Of a stretch of 5,282 bases of DNA, positions 1 through 5,282 are shown piece by piece. Source of the stretch: Halanaerobiaceae bacterium (GTDB lineage Bacteria; Bacillota; Halanaerobiia; Halanaerobiales; DTU029). The DNA lies in contig JAAYLO010000332.1 in assembly GCA_012521855.1 (NCBI GenBank), positions 1 through 5,282 of the forward strand, read 5' to 3'. The position numbers were made by a program, and so were the translations under genes. Positions within the stretch are counted from its first letter, which is position 1. Every line of letters starts with the position of its first letter. Under the pieces are notes generated by a model that was not told the DNA's origin, searched no databases, and saw nothing but the letters and a program-made list of their open reading frames with translations.

Positions 1-481
1 CCTGGATTTCTTCGGGGTGAATATTTATACTGGCGTGAAAGTAGGTGTAGATAAAGACGGGAGGGCTGTTGATATGAAAGAAAAAGACGGCTATCCCAGA
101 ACTGCATTTTACTGGCCGCTTACTCCTGAAGCCCTCTACTGGGGCCCCAGGTTTTATTACGAAAGGTATAAAAAACCGATAATAATAACTGAAAACGGAA
201 TGTCCAGTATAGACTGGGTATCACTTGACGGACAGGTCCATGACCCACAGAGAATTGATTTTCTGGAAAGGTATCTGAGGGAGCTTAAACGGGCAGCTGA
301 AGAGGGTATTGATATCAGGGGCTATTTCCACTGGTCCATAATGGACAACTTTGAATGGGCTCAAGGCTATCTGGAACGTTTCGGGCTGGTTTACGTGGAT
401 TATGGGTCTGGAGAAAGAATCTTAAAAGACTCAGCCTACTGGTATAGGGAGCTCATAAATACAAATGGCCGGAAACTTTAA
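1..481 (+). CDS. Beta-glucosidase, glycoside hydrolase family 1 (C-terminal part, cut by left edge)
   Basis: This is the C-terminal end of a GH1 retaining beta-glycosidase, a cytoplasmic enzyme that hydrolyses beta-linked glucosides such as cellobiose or related disaccharides. The reading frame is open from base 2 with no real start, so the 159 visible residues are roughly the last third of a protein that is usually about 450 residues. Visible family motifs are an N-I-Y-T-G segment near the left edge (the active-site Tyr region), the ITENG nucleophile motif with Glu encoded at 191-193, and HWSIMDNFEWAQGY followed by RFGLVYVDY, which holds the Glu and Trp that bind the sugar in subsite -1. The acid/base NEP motif must lie upstream of the window. 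The protein ends normally at TAA 479-481 with no sign of decay. GH1 also contains 6-phospho-beta-glucosidases; the NFEW residues favour a non-phosphorylated substrate. Family assignment is secure; exact substrate is not. Confidence 0.95.
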   Translation, partial: LDFFGVNIYTGVKVGVDKDGRAVDMKEKDGYPRTAFYWPLTPEALYWGPRFYYERYKKPIIITENGMSSIDWVSLDGQVHDPQRIDFLERYLRELKRAAEEGIDIRGYFHWSIMDNFEWAQGYLERFGLVYVDYGSGERILKDSAYWYRELINTNGRKL

Positions 482-490
482 ATTAACTTT

Positions 491-518
491 TTGAATATAT
501 AAAAGGCAGATATATCAT
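491..518 (+). promoter_or_regulatory. Possible sigma-A-type promoter before the NusG domain II gene
   Basis: TTGAAT at 491-496 (4 of 6 to TTGACA) is followed after 16 bases by TATCAT at 513-518 (5 of 6 to TATAAT). An overlapping alternative -10, CATAAT at 516-521, has a longer spacer. The region is AT-rich, so chance matches are likely. It lies in the gap between the beta-glucosidase and the next gene, where a new transcription unit would be expected. If the 513-518 box is used, the transcript would start only about 10 bases before the ATG at 536. Confidence 0.3.
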
Positions 519-535
519 AATAAGAATAGATGTGA

Positions 536-949
536 ATGGTTATGGAAAAATTGGACAAATATTTAAACAGATATGATAAATTCCTGATAATATCAATACT
601 GTTACTGGGAATTCTGGGGGTTCTTTTTTCAGCTGTTTTTTTTAAAGAAAGAGCAGAAATGGTGATCATTATTAGGGATGCCGGGGGAAAAGTAAAGAGG
701 ATTCCTCTTAGAAATACCTATGGAGAAGAGCCCTTTCTCATACCTGTTGATGGACCAATAGGTATCAGTATAGTTGAAGCATATAATGGCAGGGTCAGAA
801 TGAAAAAAGCACCGGAAAGAGACCCGGAGATGGTCTGTGAAAAGACCGGCTGGATTGACCAGCCCGGCCCGATGATTATTTGTGTTCCCAATCAGATTGC
901 CATCTGGATAGAAAAAAAAGATGCAGAACTGGATGGTATATCCTGGTAA
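536..949 (+). CDS. NusG domain II-containing protein, small membrane-anchored
   Basis: This is a 137-residue protein of the NusG domain II type (Pfam NusG_II). It is not the transcription factor NusG, and its function is not established. One hydrophobic segment at about residues 17-36 should anchor it in the membrane, with a short charged N-terminus before it. The rest (about 41-128) is the beta-rich extracytoplasmic domain, with the family signature CEKTGWIDQPG at 101-111 and IICVPNQIAIWI at 114-125. Most relatives have a C-P-D-x-x-C type motif before TGW; here the first Cys position reads Asp (residue 96), leaving Cys101 and Cys116. An in-frame TGA lies directly before the ATG at 536, so no longer start is possible; ATG at 542 is an alternative. 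Neither has a recognisable Shine-Dalgarno sequence. It precedes a Gx-family gene, a common pairing in Firmicutes. Confidence 0.85.
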   Translation: MVMEKLDKYLNRYDKFLIISILLLGILGVLFSAVFFKERAEMVIIIRDAGGKVKRIPLRNTYGEEPFLIPVDGPIGISIVEAYNGRVRMKKAPERDPEMVCEKTGWIDQPGPMIICVPNQIAIWIEKKDAELDGISW

Positions 950-958
950 AAAAATACC

Positions 959-978
959 AATATTTTTTTAAAAATATT
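959..978 (+). repeat. AT-only inverted repeat in the gap between the NusG domain II and Gx genes
   Basis: The arms 959-967 (AATATTTTT) and 970-978 (AAAAATATT) are perfect reverse complements separated by two T bases. A hairpin would need a larger loop, leaving about 8 A-T pairs and no G-C pair, so a strong intrinsic terminator is unlikely. It may be a weak stem, a curved tract or chance in an AT-rich gap. Confidence 0.35.
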
Positions 979-1030
979 AGAGGATATTTGATGGTTTATA
1001 TTGAATAATTAAGTGTAGATTTATGATACT

Positions 1031-1037
1031 GGATGGA
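1031..1037 (+). promoter_or_regulatory. Ribosome binding site that favours the ATG at 1044 for the Gx gene
   Basis: GGATGGA at 1031-1037 resembles GGAGG-type sites and ends 6 bases before the ATG at 1044. The upstream in-frame ATG at 1023 has no comparable site before it. This supports 1044 as the true start. Confidence 0.5.
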
Positions 1038-1043
1038 TATCTT

Positions 1044-1562
1044 ATGAAAAGTATACAGAGAATGATAATAATTGCACTTCTGGTCTCTATAGGCCTGATC
1101 CTGCATTTTGTTGAAAGTATGATTCCAATGTCATTCATAGTCCCTGGAGCCAGGTTGGGGCTTGCCAATATAGTAAGCCTGTTGGCCTTAGTCCTTTACG
1201 GTTTTAAGGAGGGGCTGCTGGTCCTGCTTTTAAGGGTTTTATTGGGCTCATTCCTGGCAGGAACATTTATGACAATTAATTTCTATCTCAGTATCAGTGG
1301 CGGTTTATTGAGTTTTTTTGCCATGTCATTACTCTACTATTGTTTCAAAAAAAAGTTCAGCCTGATTGGGGTAAGTGTTTTCGGATCTACATTTCATAAT
1401 ATTGGACAACTTATAACGGCCTATTGGATAATAAATAATCCAGGAATATTTTATTATCTGCCCTATCTGGTTTTAATGGCTGTTCCTACAGGTATAGGGG
1501 TTGGGCTTGTTACTTATTTTACCAGCCGTTATTTATTATCAGGTAGTTACAGGAGGTTTTGA
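1044..1562 (+). CDS. Gx transporter family protein (Pfam Hpre_diP_synt_I, 'heptaprenyl diphosphate synthase component I')
   Basis: This is a 172-residue integral membrane protein with about five hydrophobic segments (roughly residues 7-27, 40-62, 64-80, 84-100 and 135-160, with a further amphipathic stretch near 108-130). It carries the family's conserved blocks: HFVESMIP (21-28), PGARLGLANIVSLLAL (34-49), RVLLGSFLAGTF (64-75) and HNIGQLITAYWI (118-129). Databases often call this family heptaprenyl diphosphate synthase component I, but the protein is membrane-embedded and shows no DDxxD prenyl-synthase motif. Its build resembles small S-component-like transport proteins, so a carrier role is more plausible; substrate unknown. 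A start at 1023 would add seven residues (MILDGYL) but lacks a ribosome binding site, so 1044 is preferred. It stops at TGA 1560-1562, one base before the maf ATG, which suggests cotranscription and translational coupling. Confidence 0.85.
   Translation: MKSIQRMIIIALLVSIGLILHFVESMIPMSFIVPGARLGLANIVSLLALVLYGFKEGLLVLLLRVLLGSFLAGTFMTINFYLSISGGLLSFFAMSLLYYCFKKKFSLIGVSVFGSTFHNIGQLITAYWIINNPGIFYYLPYLVLMAVPTGIGVGLVTYFTSRYLLSGSYRRF
1551..1556 (+). promoter_or_regulatory. Ribosome binding site of maf, inside the end of the Gx gene
   Basis: AGGAGG at 1551-1556 is a perfect Shine-Dalgarno core, 7 bases before ATG 1564. It overlaps the last codons of the upstream gene. It fixes the maf start at 1564 and rejects the longer in-frame TTG at 1501, which would add 21 residues with no family similarity. 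Confidence 0.85.
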
Positions 1563-1563
1563 G

Positions 1564-2145
1564 ATGGGAAAACTGGTTCTGGCTTCAAGTTCTCCCCGCA
1601 GGCAGGAACTTATGAAGATGATGGGATTGGATTTTCTTATTATGCCTGGTTCAGTAGATGAAGGGAAATACAGCAGCCTGGAACCTGTTGACATGGCCCG
1701 GGAACTGGCCAGGGCCAAAGCTGAAGCTGTTGCTGGACAGTTTGAAGAAGCAGTTGTGATTGGTTCAGATACTATTGTTGTTTTAGATGGTGCTGTAATG
1801 GGTAAACCAGCTGATAAATCAGAGGCAGTCGAAATTTTGAAAAAGATGCAGAACAGGCAGCACACAGTAATTACAGGACTGGCCGTCTGTGACAGCAGAA
1901 CAGGAAAAACATGCATTGATTATGACAAAACAGAGGTTTATATGATGCCCATGTCTGATAATGATATTATTTCTTATGTTAATACCGGTGAACCTATGGA
2001 TAAGGCAGGTGCCTATGGTATACAGGGAATAGGAGGGGTTTTTATAAAAAAAATAGTCGGTTCTTATTATACGGTAGTGGGGCTTCCGATTCACAAACTG
2101 GCAGTCATGTTAAGGGAGTTTGGCATATTTATTTTCGATTCTTAA
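1564..2145 (+). CDS. maf: Maf nucleotide pyrophosphatase (YhdE-type, dTTP/UTP)
   Basis: Maf proteins are cytoplasmic nucleoside triphosphate pyrophosphatases that cleave canonical or modified nucleotides to the monophosphate; overexpression of the B. subtilis member blocks septum formation. The 193 residues match the family's usual length. The N-terminus LVLASSSPRRQELM (4-17) holds the nucleotide-binding SxSPRR motif. GSDTIVVLDG (67-76) carries the catalytic Asp69, followed by GKP (80-82). TVITG (101-105), TEVYM (123-127) and DKAGAYGIQG (146-155) complete the signature, and the last favours the YhdE branch (dTTPase/UTPase) over the YceF branch (7-methyl-GTP). The substrate is inferred from the family, not shown here. 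The gene sits between a membrane protein gene and radC, upstream of mreBCD, the order known in many Gram-positive bacteria, and so is plausibly tied to cell-shape and division control. Confidence 0.95.
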   Translation: MGKLVLASSSPRRQELMKMMGLDFLIMPGSVDEGKYSSLEPVDMARELARAKAEAVAGQFEEAVVIGSDTIVVLDGAVMGKPADKSEAVEILKKMQNRQHTVITGLAVCDSRTGKTCIDYDKTEVYMMPMSDNDIISYVNTGEPMDKAGAYGIQGIGGVFIKKIVGSYYTVVGLPIHKLAVMLREFGIFIFDS

Positions 2146-2196
2146 AATATGCTATATGCTTTCTATGTTAAAATTATATTAAGGAGTATATAGAAA

Positions 2197-2892
2197 ATGG
2201 GTGCTTTAGAATACAGGTTTACCATTAAGGAAATGCCTGCAGACGAGCGCCCCCGGGAAAAGCTTATTAAGTTTGGAGCAGAGAGCTTGACAGATGCAGA
2301 ATTACTGGCAATTATAATCAGGGCAGGGAATAAAAAAAGAACAGCTGTTGAGCTTTCTCAGGATATTATTAACCATTATGGGGGAATAAAAGCTTTAAAC
2401 TATCTGGATGTTGAAGAAATGAAAAAAGTAAAAGGTATTGGTGATGCAAAGGCTGTACAGGTAAAGGCTGCTGTGGAATTAGGGAGAAGGCTGGCTTCTT
2501 TAAATCATGAGAAGAAAAATATTGTTAAATCACCTGGAGATGTAGCCCAGTTATTAATGCCCGGATTTCGCTACTTAACCCAGGAGGTCTTTAAAATTAT
2601 CCTGCTTGATATCAAAAATCAGCTAATTGCCATGCCGGTAATCAGTAAAGGCGGATTATCCAGCTCTATTGTACATCCCCGTGAGGTGTTTAAAGAAGCC
2701 ATAAAACACAGTTCAGCTGCAATAATACTGGCGCATAATCATCCAAGCGGAATCCCGGAACCGAGCCGGGATGATCTTAAAATAACCAAAAAGCTGGTAG
2801 ATGCAGGAGAGATCATTGGCATAGAAGTTCTGGACCATATAATAATAGGTGATGGAATATATGTCAGTCTAAAGGAAAAGGGTTTGATTTGA
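2197..2892 (+). CDS. radC: RadC family JAMM-domain protein
   Basis: This is a full-length 231-residue RadC (UPF0758) protein. The N-terminal part begins with the typical MPADERPREKLIKFGAESL block (13-31) and contains a helix-hairpin-helix-like segment, VKGIGDAKAVQVKAAVELGRR (about 78-98). The C-terminal JAMM/MPN+ domain (about 110-231) has Glu130 as the upstream acidic residue and the metal-binding H-x-H-x7-S-x2-D set at His180, His182, Ser190 and Asp193 (HNHPSG, EPSRDD), so metallo-hydrolase geometry is intact. The name comes from a radiation-sensitive mutant later traced to recG, and the true cellular role is not settled, so 'DNA repair protein' should be read with care. AAGGAG at 2181-2186 lies 10 bases before the ATG. 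It sits 51 bases after maf and 72 before mreB. Confidence 0.95.
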   Translation: MGALEYRFTIKEMPADERPREKLIKFGAESLTDAELLAIIIRAGNKKRTAVELSQDIINHYGGIKALNYLDVEEMKKVKGIGDAKAVQVKAAVELGRRLASLNHEKKNIVKSPGDVAQLLMPGFRYLTQEVFKIILLDIKNQLIAMPVISKGGLSSSIVHPREVFKEAIKHSSAAIILAHNHPSGIPEPSRDDLKITKKLVDAGEIIGIEVLDHIIIGDGIYVSLKEKGLI

Positions 2893-2905
2893 TTTATACT
2901 TGATA

Positions 2906-2932
2906 TTGGCAGAAAAATATAAAAAATACAAT
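2906..2932 (+). promoter_or_regulatory. Possible promoter for the mreBCD block
   Basis: TTGGCA at 2906-2911 (5 of 6) and TACAAT at 2927-2932 (5 of 6) are separated by 15 bases, shorter than the ideal 17. They lie in the 72-base radC-mreB gap, the largest gap in this half of the window, with the mreB ribosome binding site (about 2949-2955) a suitable distance downstream. The gap contains no terminator-like hairpin, so readthrough from radC is also likely. Confidence 0.35.
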
Positions 2933-2964
2933 TTGTTTAGTAAAGAAAGGGGAAGTAATCAGTC

Positions 2965-4011
2965 ATGGTATTAAAATTTGTAAGTGCACCTTTTTCACGC
3001 GATCTGGGTATTGACCTGGGGACAGCAAATACATTAGTATATTTGAAAGGGAAAGGAATAATCATTAGAGAACCCTCAGTTGTTGCTCTTAGGGAAAATA
3101 AGGAGGGCGTTCTTGCTGTGGGTGATGAGGCAAAAAGAATGATTGGACGCACTCCAGGAAATATTATAGCCGTAAGGCCCATGAAACATGGGGTTATAGC
3201 AGATTTTGATGTTACTGAAACGATGATCAGGTATTTTATCACAAAGGCCCATAGAAGGACAAAACTTGTTCGTCCGAGGGTAATTATCTGTGTTCCTTCA
3301 GGGATTACTGAAGTAGAGAAAAGAGCGGCGCTGGATGCAACTACAAATGCCGGAGCCAGGGAGGCTTATCTCATTGAGGAGACCATGGCTGCAGCTATTG
3401 GTGCCGGACTGCCGGTTCATGAACCCACCGGTAATATGATTGTAGATATCGGAGGAGGTACGACCGAAGTTGCCATTATTTCACTGGGAGGAATAGTCAG
3501 CAGCCGTTCAATCAGGATCGGCGGAGATGATATGGATCAAAGTATTATCCAATATATAAAGAAAAAATATAAACTTATGATTGGAGAAAGGACTGCTGAA
3601 GAAATCAAAATAGATATTGGTTCTGCAGTTCTGGAGGAAGGCTGGAAAGAAAACAAAAAGGAGATAAGGGGCAGGGATATGGTTACTGGTTTGCCCAAAA
3701 CTCTTACAGTTAGTCCTGATGAAATTAAGGAGGCACTTGAAGAACCAATCACAGCAATCGTGGATGCTGTAAAATACACATTGGAACAAACACCACCAGA
3801 ATTATCAGCTGATGTTATGGACAGGGGTATAGTCCTGACAGGAGGCGGAGCTCTCCTGAGGGGACTGGATAAGCTGATAATGGAGGAAACCGAAATGCCT
3901 GTTCTTCTTGCTGAAGACCCGCTGGACTGCGTTGTTAAGGGAACAGGGATTGCCCTGGAAGAAATAAAAACACTCAAGAGTATTCTTGTAGCTGCCAGGA
4001 AAATATCTTAA
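2965..4011 (+). CDS. mreB: Rod shape-determining protein MreB (actin-like)
   Basis: MreB is the bacterial actin homologue that forms membrane-bound filaments and orients the lateral cell-wall synthesis machinery. At 348 residues it is full length. Actin-fold motifs are in order: phosphate 1 loop DLGTANT at 17-23; REPSVVA at 35-41; [14 protein letters not shown] at 72-85; [12 protein letters not shown] at 110-121; the IEET segment with the presumed catalytic Glu near 138-139; phosphate 2 loop [10 protein letters not shown] at 161-170; GGDDMDQ at 186-192; [10 protein letters not shown] at 212-221; and the adenosine-binding [10 protein letters not shown] at 291-300. The N-terminal [10 protein letters not shown] stretch may help membrane contact, as in other MreBs. 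The start is supported by a GGGGAAG-type site at 2949-2955. It could be the paralogue Mbl, but the mreC-mreD neighbours favour MreB proper. Confidence 0.97.
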   Translation: MVLKFVSAPFSRDLGIDLGTANTLVYLKGKGIIIREPSVVALRENKEGVLAVGDEAKRMIGRTPGNIIAVRPMKHGVIADFDVTETMIRYFITKAHRRTKLVRPRVIICVPSGITEVEKRAALDATTNAGAREAYLIEETMAAAIGAGLPVHEPTGNMIVDIGGGTTEVAIISLGGIVSSRSIRIGGDDMDQSIIQYIKKKYKLMIGERTAEEIKIDIGSAVLEEGWKENKKEIRGRDMVTGLPKTLTVSPDEIKEALEEPITAIVDAVKYTLEQTPPELSADVMDRGIVLTGGGALLRGLDKLIMEETEMPVLLAEDPLDCVVKGTGIALEEIKTLKSILVAARKIS

Positions 4012-4019
4012 AAAAAGCG

Positions 4020-4028
4020 GGTGGTGAT
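4020..4028 (+). promoter_or_regulatory. Ribosome binding site supporting a TTG start for mreC
   Basis: GGTGGTGAT at 4020-4028 matches the GGAGGTGAT anti-16S complement at 8 of 9 positions, with its core ending 7 bases before TTG 4032. No in-frame ATG or GTG lies between the mreB stop and this TTG, so the site decides the start. Confidence 0.7.
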
Positions 4029-4031
4029 TAT

Positions 4032-4877
4032 TTGGCTAAGTTTAACCGTAAGAGAATAATATTGGTAGTTGTGCTGGTTTTCATAATTGCCGGCCTGGGT
4101 TTTATCAATTTCTCAGGAGTTGAAATACCCTTCTTTAACTGGGCAGAGAAAGGAATCTATAATATTATAACACCGGTTATTGAAGCTGGTAATGGCTTTT
4201 GTAATTCAGTAAAAGATTACTGGAATGGTATCAGGAATGTAGGTGAGCTGATTCAGGAGAATAAAGAACTTAAAGAAGAGATCTCAAAACAGAATGTCCG
4301 GATTTTGCTTTATGAGTATTACAGGAATGAGAACAACAGATTAAGAGCCTTACTGAATTTTAAAGAACAGAAAGACCTTGAAACTATTGGAGCCAGAGTG
4401 ATTGGCTATAGTACAAACAATTGTGATAACAGGATTATTATTGACCGGGGAGCAAAAGATGGTGTGGAAGAAGGAATGCCTGTTATTACTTATAAAGGGG
4501 CACTGGTAGGCCGGGTTGACTATGTAGGAGCGTTTTCAGCACAGGTATTGCTCTGTAATGATTCAGAATTTGTAGTAGGGGGAATCGTGGAACGCCCCGA
4601 ATCCAGAGCAATCGGGCTGGTGAAAGGACAGCAAAACAATCCTGGGGTAAATATAATGGAGAATATCTCCTGGAATATCAGTAGTGAAGAGGGGGATATC
4701 AAGGTAGGGGACGCTATAGTCACTTCTGGTTTATCTAATCTGTATCCCAGAGGAATACCTATTGGAGAGGTTATCAATGTTGAGTATGACAATTATGGTT
4801 TATCACAAAAGGCAGAGATAGAACTATATATGAATATAAAGACGATAGAAGAAGTGTTGGTTATTACCCGATTTTAA
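4032..4877 (+). CDS. mreC: Rod shape-determining protein MreC
   Basis: MreC is the bitopic membrane scaffold of the elongasome that links MreB filaments to MreD, RodA and class B penicillin-binding proteins. The 281-residue protein has the standard plan: a basic N-terminus (KFNRKR), one membrane segment at about 9-27, a charged coiled-coil helix at about 72-108 (rich in E, K, N, L), then the two beta-barrel extracytoplasmic domain from about 118 to the end. Conserved blocks are IDRGAKDGVEEGMPV (137-151), LVGRV (158-162) and GDAIVTSGLSNLYPRGIPIGEV (226-247). It starts with TTG, supported by a good ribosome binding site and by the position of the membrane segment. It lies 20 bases after mreB and 25 before the inferred mreD start, so the three are probably one transcript. 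Confidence 0.95.
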   Translation: MAKFNRKRIILVVVLVFIIAGLGFINFSGVEIPFFNWAEKGIYNIITPVIEAGNGFCNSVKDYWNGIRNVGELIQENKELKEEISKQNVRILLYEYYRNENNRLRALLNFKEQKDLETIGARVIGYSTNNCDNRIIIDRGAKDGVEEGMPVITYKGALVGRVDYVGAFSAQVLLCNDSEFVVGGIVERPESRAIGLVKGQQNNPGVNIMENISWNISSEEGDIKVGDAIVTSGLSNLYPRGIPIGEVINVEYDNYGLSQKAEIELYMNIKTIEEVLVITRF

Positions 4878-4887
4878 AAAACAGGAA

Positions 4888-4894
4888 AAGGAGG
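4888..4894 (+). promoter_or_regulatory. Strong ribosome binding site of mreD
   Basis: AAGGAGG at 4888-4894 is a perfect match to the 16S complement. Eight bases downstream is an ATC codon at 4903 rather than ATG, GTG or TTG. The site lies in the gap after the mreC stop and marks where mreD translation should begin. Confidence 0.75.
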
Positions 4895-4902
4895 GGAGAA
4901 AA

Positions 4903-5282
4903 ATCAGGAAGCTAATAATAAATATATTGTTTTTAATAACTGCCTTAATATTTCAGTTAACCTACCCTCCTGACTGGTTTTTTAAAGGGGTCAGGCCTGA
5001 TTTTCTGCTGGTTGTGGTAGTAGTAATAGGTCTTATCAGTGGTGTGAACGGGGGAGTTGCTTTTGCTTTTATCGCCGGGATTTTACAGAATATTTTTCAG
5101 GGGGGCTTTTCCGGTGTTTATATCCTTATAAAAGTATTAATAGGAACTTTTTCCGGCTTTCTGGAGAAAATGATATTCAAGGACAAGTATATCTTTCCTC
5201 CGATAGTGATTTTTATCCTGACAGTTATTAATGAAACGGTTGTTATTCTTTTATCCGAAAAACCCCTTGTTAATGTAAATTA
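4903..5282 (+). CDS. mreD: Rod shape-determining protein MreD (N-terminal part, cut by right edge; apparent ATC start)
   Basis: An open frame runs from the mreC end to the right edge and gives about 126 residues of a very hydrophobic protein typical of MreD, the multi-pass membrane partner of MreC in the elongasome. The N-terminus reads (I/M)RKLIINILFLITALIFQ, a first membrane segment. Then comes GVRPDFLLVVVVVIGLISG, with the family's P-D-x-L block, and GGVAFAFIAGILQNIFQGG, equivalent to the usual G-x-x-x-G-x-x-x-D region, though Asn stands where Asp is common. Two further membrane segments follow. MreD is usually about 160-175 residues, so the C-terminus is missing; the last two bases, TA, could begin a Tyr codon or a stop. 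No ATG, GTG or TTG occurs in frame between a TAG at 4846-4848 and TTG 4927. TTG 4927 would cut into the first membrane segment and is badly spaced from the ribosome binding site. Confidence 0.88.
   Translation, partial: MRKLIINILFLITALIFQLTYPPDWFFKGVRPDFLLVVVVVIGLISGVNGGVAFAFIAGILQNIFQGGFSGVYILIKVLIGTFSGFLEKMIFKDKYIFPPIVIFILTVINETVVILLSEKPLVNVN

Noticed and set aside
959..978. Rho-independent terminator after the NusG domain II gene
   Set aside because: The inverted repeat is entirely A-T, has almost no loop and is not followed by a T-run, so it would be a very weak terminator.
1023..1043. Start of the Gx gene at ATG 1023
   Set aside because: There is no ribosome binding site before it and the extra MILDGYL is not a membrane-family N-terminus; GGATGGA fits ATG 1044. 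The longer form cannot be fully excluded.
1501..1563. Longer maf reading frame starting at TTG 1501
   Set aside because: The added 21 residues overlap the Gx gene and have no Maf similarity; AGGAGG at 1551-1556 fits ATG 1564.
1539..1916. Minus-strand open frame of 125 codons opposite maf
   Set aside because: It is a shadow of maf, with Ser/Thr/Pro-rich low-information sequence and no ribosome binding site; maf itself is unmistakable.
2147..2160. Tandem ATATGCT repeat between maf and radC as an operator or promoter
   Set aside because: Two 7-base copies in an AT-rich gap, with no properly spaced -35 box; chance is the simplest explanation.
3537..3977. Minus-strand open frame of 146 codons opposite mreB
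   Set aside because: It is a shadow of the mreB coding strand, rich in Ser and Ile, with no recognisable domain.
4927..5282. mreD start at TTG 4927
   Set aside because: It would delete the first part of the initial membrane segment, and the nearest purine-rich stretch (4906-4911) is 15 bases away, too far to serve it.

Overview
The window reads as chromosomal DNA from a low-to-moderate GC Gram-positive-type anaerobe. The gene order (NusG domain II protein, Gx-type membrane protein, maf, radC, mreB, mreC, mreD), the strong AGGAGG-type ribosome binding sites and the protein sequences fit Clostridia-like Firmicutes, perhaps the Halanaerobiales (Halothermothrix/Halanaerobium relatives). That placement is an inference from general family knowledge; no search was run.

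Layout, all on the + strand. Positions 1-481 hold the C-terminal third of a glycoside hydrolase family 1 beta-glucosidase, cut by the left edge. After a 54-base AT-rich gap with a possible promoter come a small membrane-anchored NusG domain II protein (536-949) and a multi-pass Gx-family membrane protein (about 1044-1562). Maf (1564-2145) follows almost without a gap, its ribosome binding site lying inside the end of the Gx gene. RadC (2197-2892) comes next, then the rod-shape block: mreB (2965-4011), mreC (4032-4877, TTG start) and the first 126 or so codons of mreD (from about 4903, cut by the right edge).

How the genes fit together: MreB, MreC and MreD are the cytoskeletal and membrane core of the elongasome that directs lateral peptidoglycan synthesis. 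Maf is a nucleotide pyrophosphatase linked to septum control and nucleotide-pool cleaning. RadC is a JAMM-domain protein of uncertain role. This maf-radC-mreBCD arrangement is a well-known conserved neighbourhood. The NusG domain II and Gx proteins are often found together and are of uncertain function. The beta-glucosidase is probably a separate catabolic unit.

I see no mobile element, CRISPR array, RNA gene or clear rho-independent terminator, and no undescribed system. The most unusual point is the start of mreD: no ATG, GTG or TTG lies at a workable distance from an excellent ribosome binding site, and an ATC codon sits exactly where the initiator should be. A second point is the apparent loss of one conserved cysteine in the NusG domain II protein.
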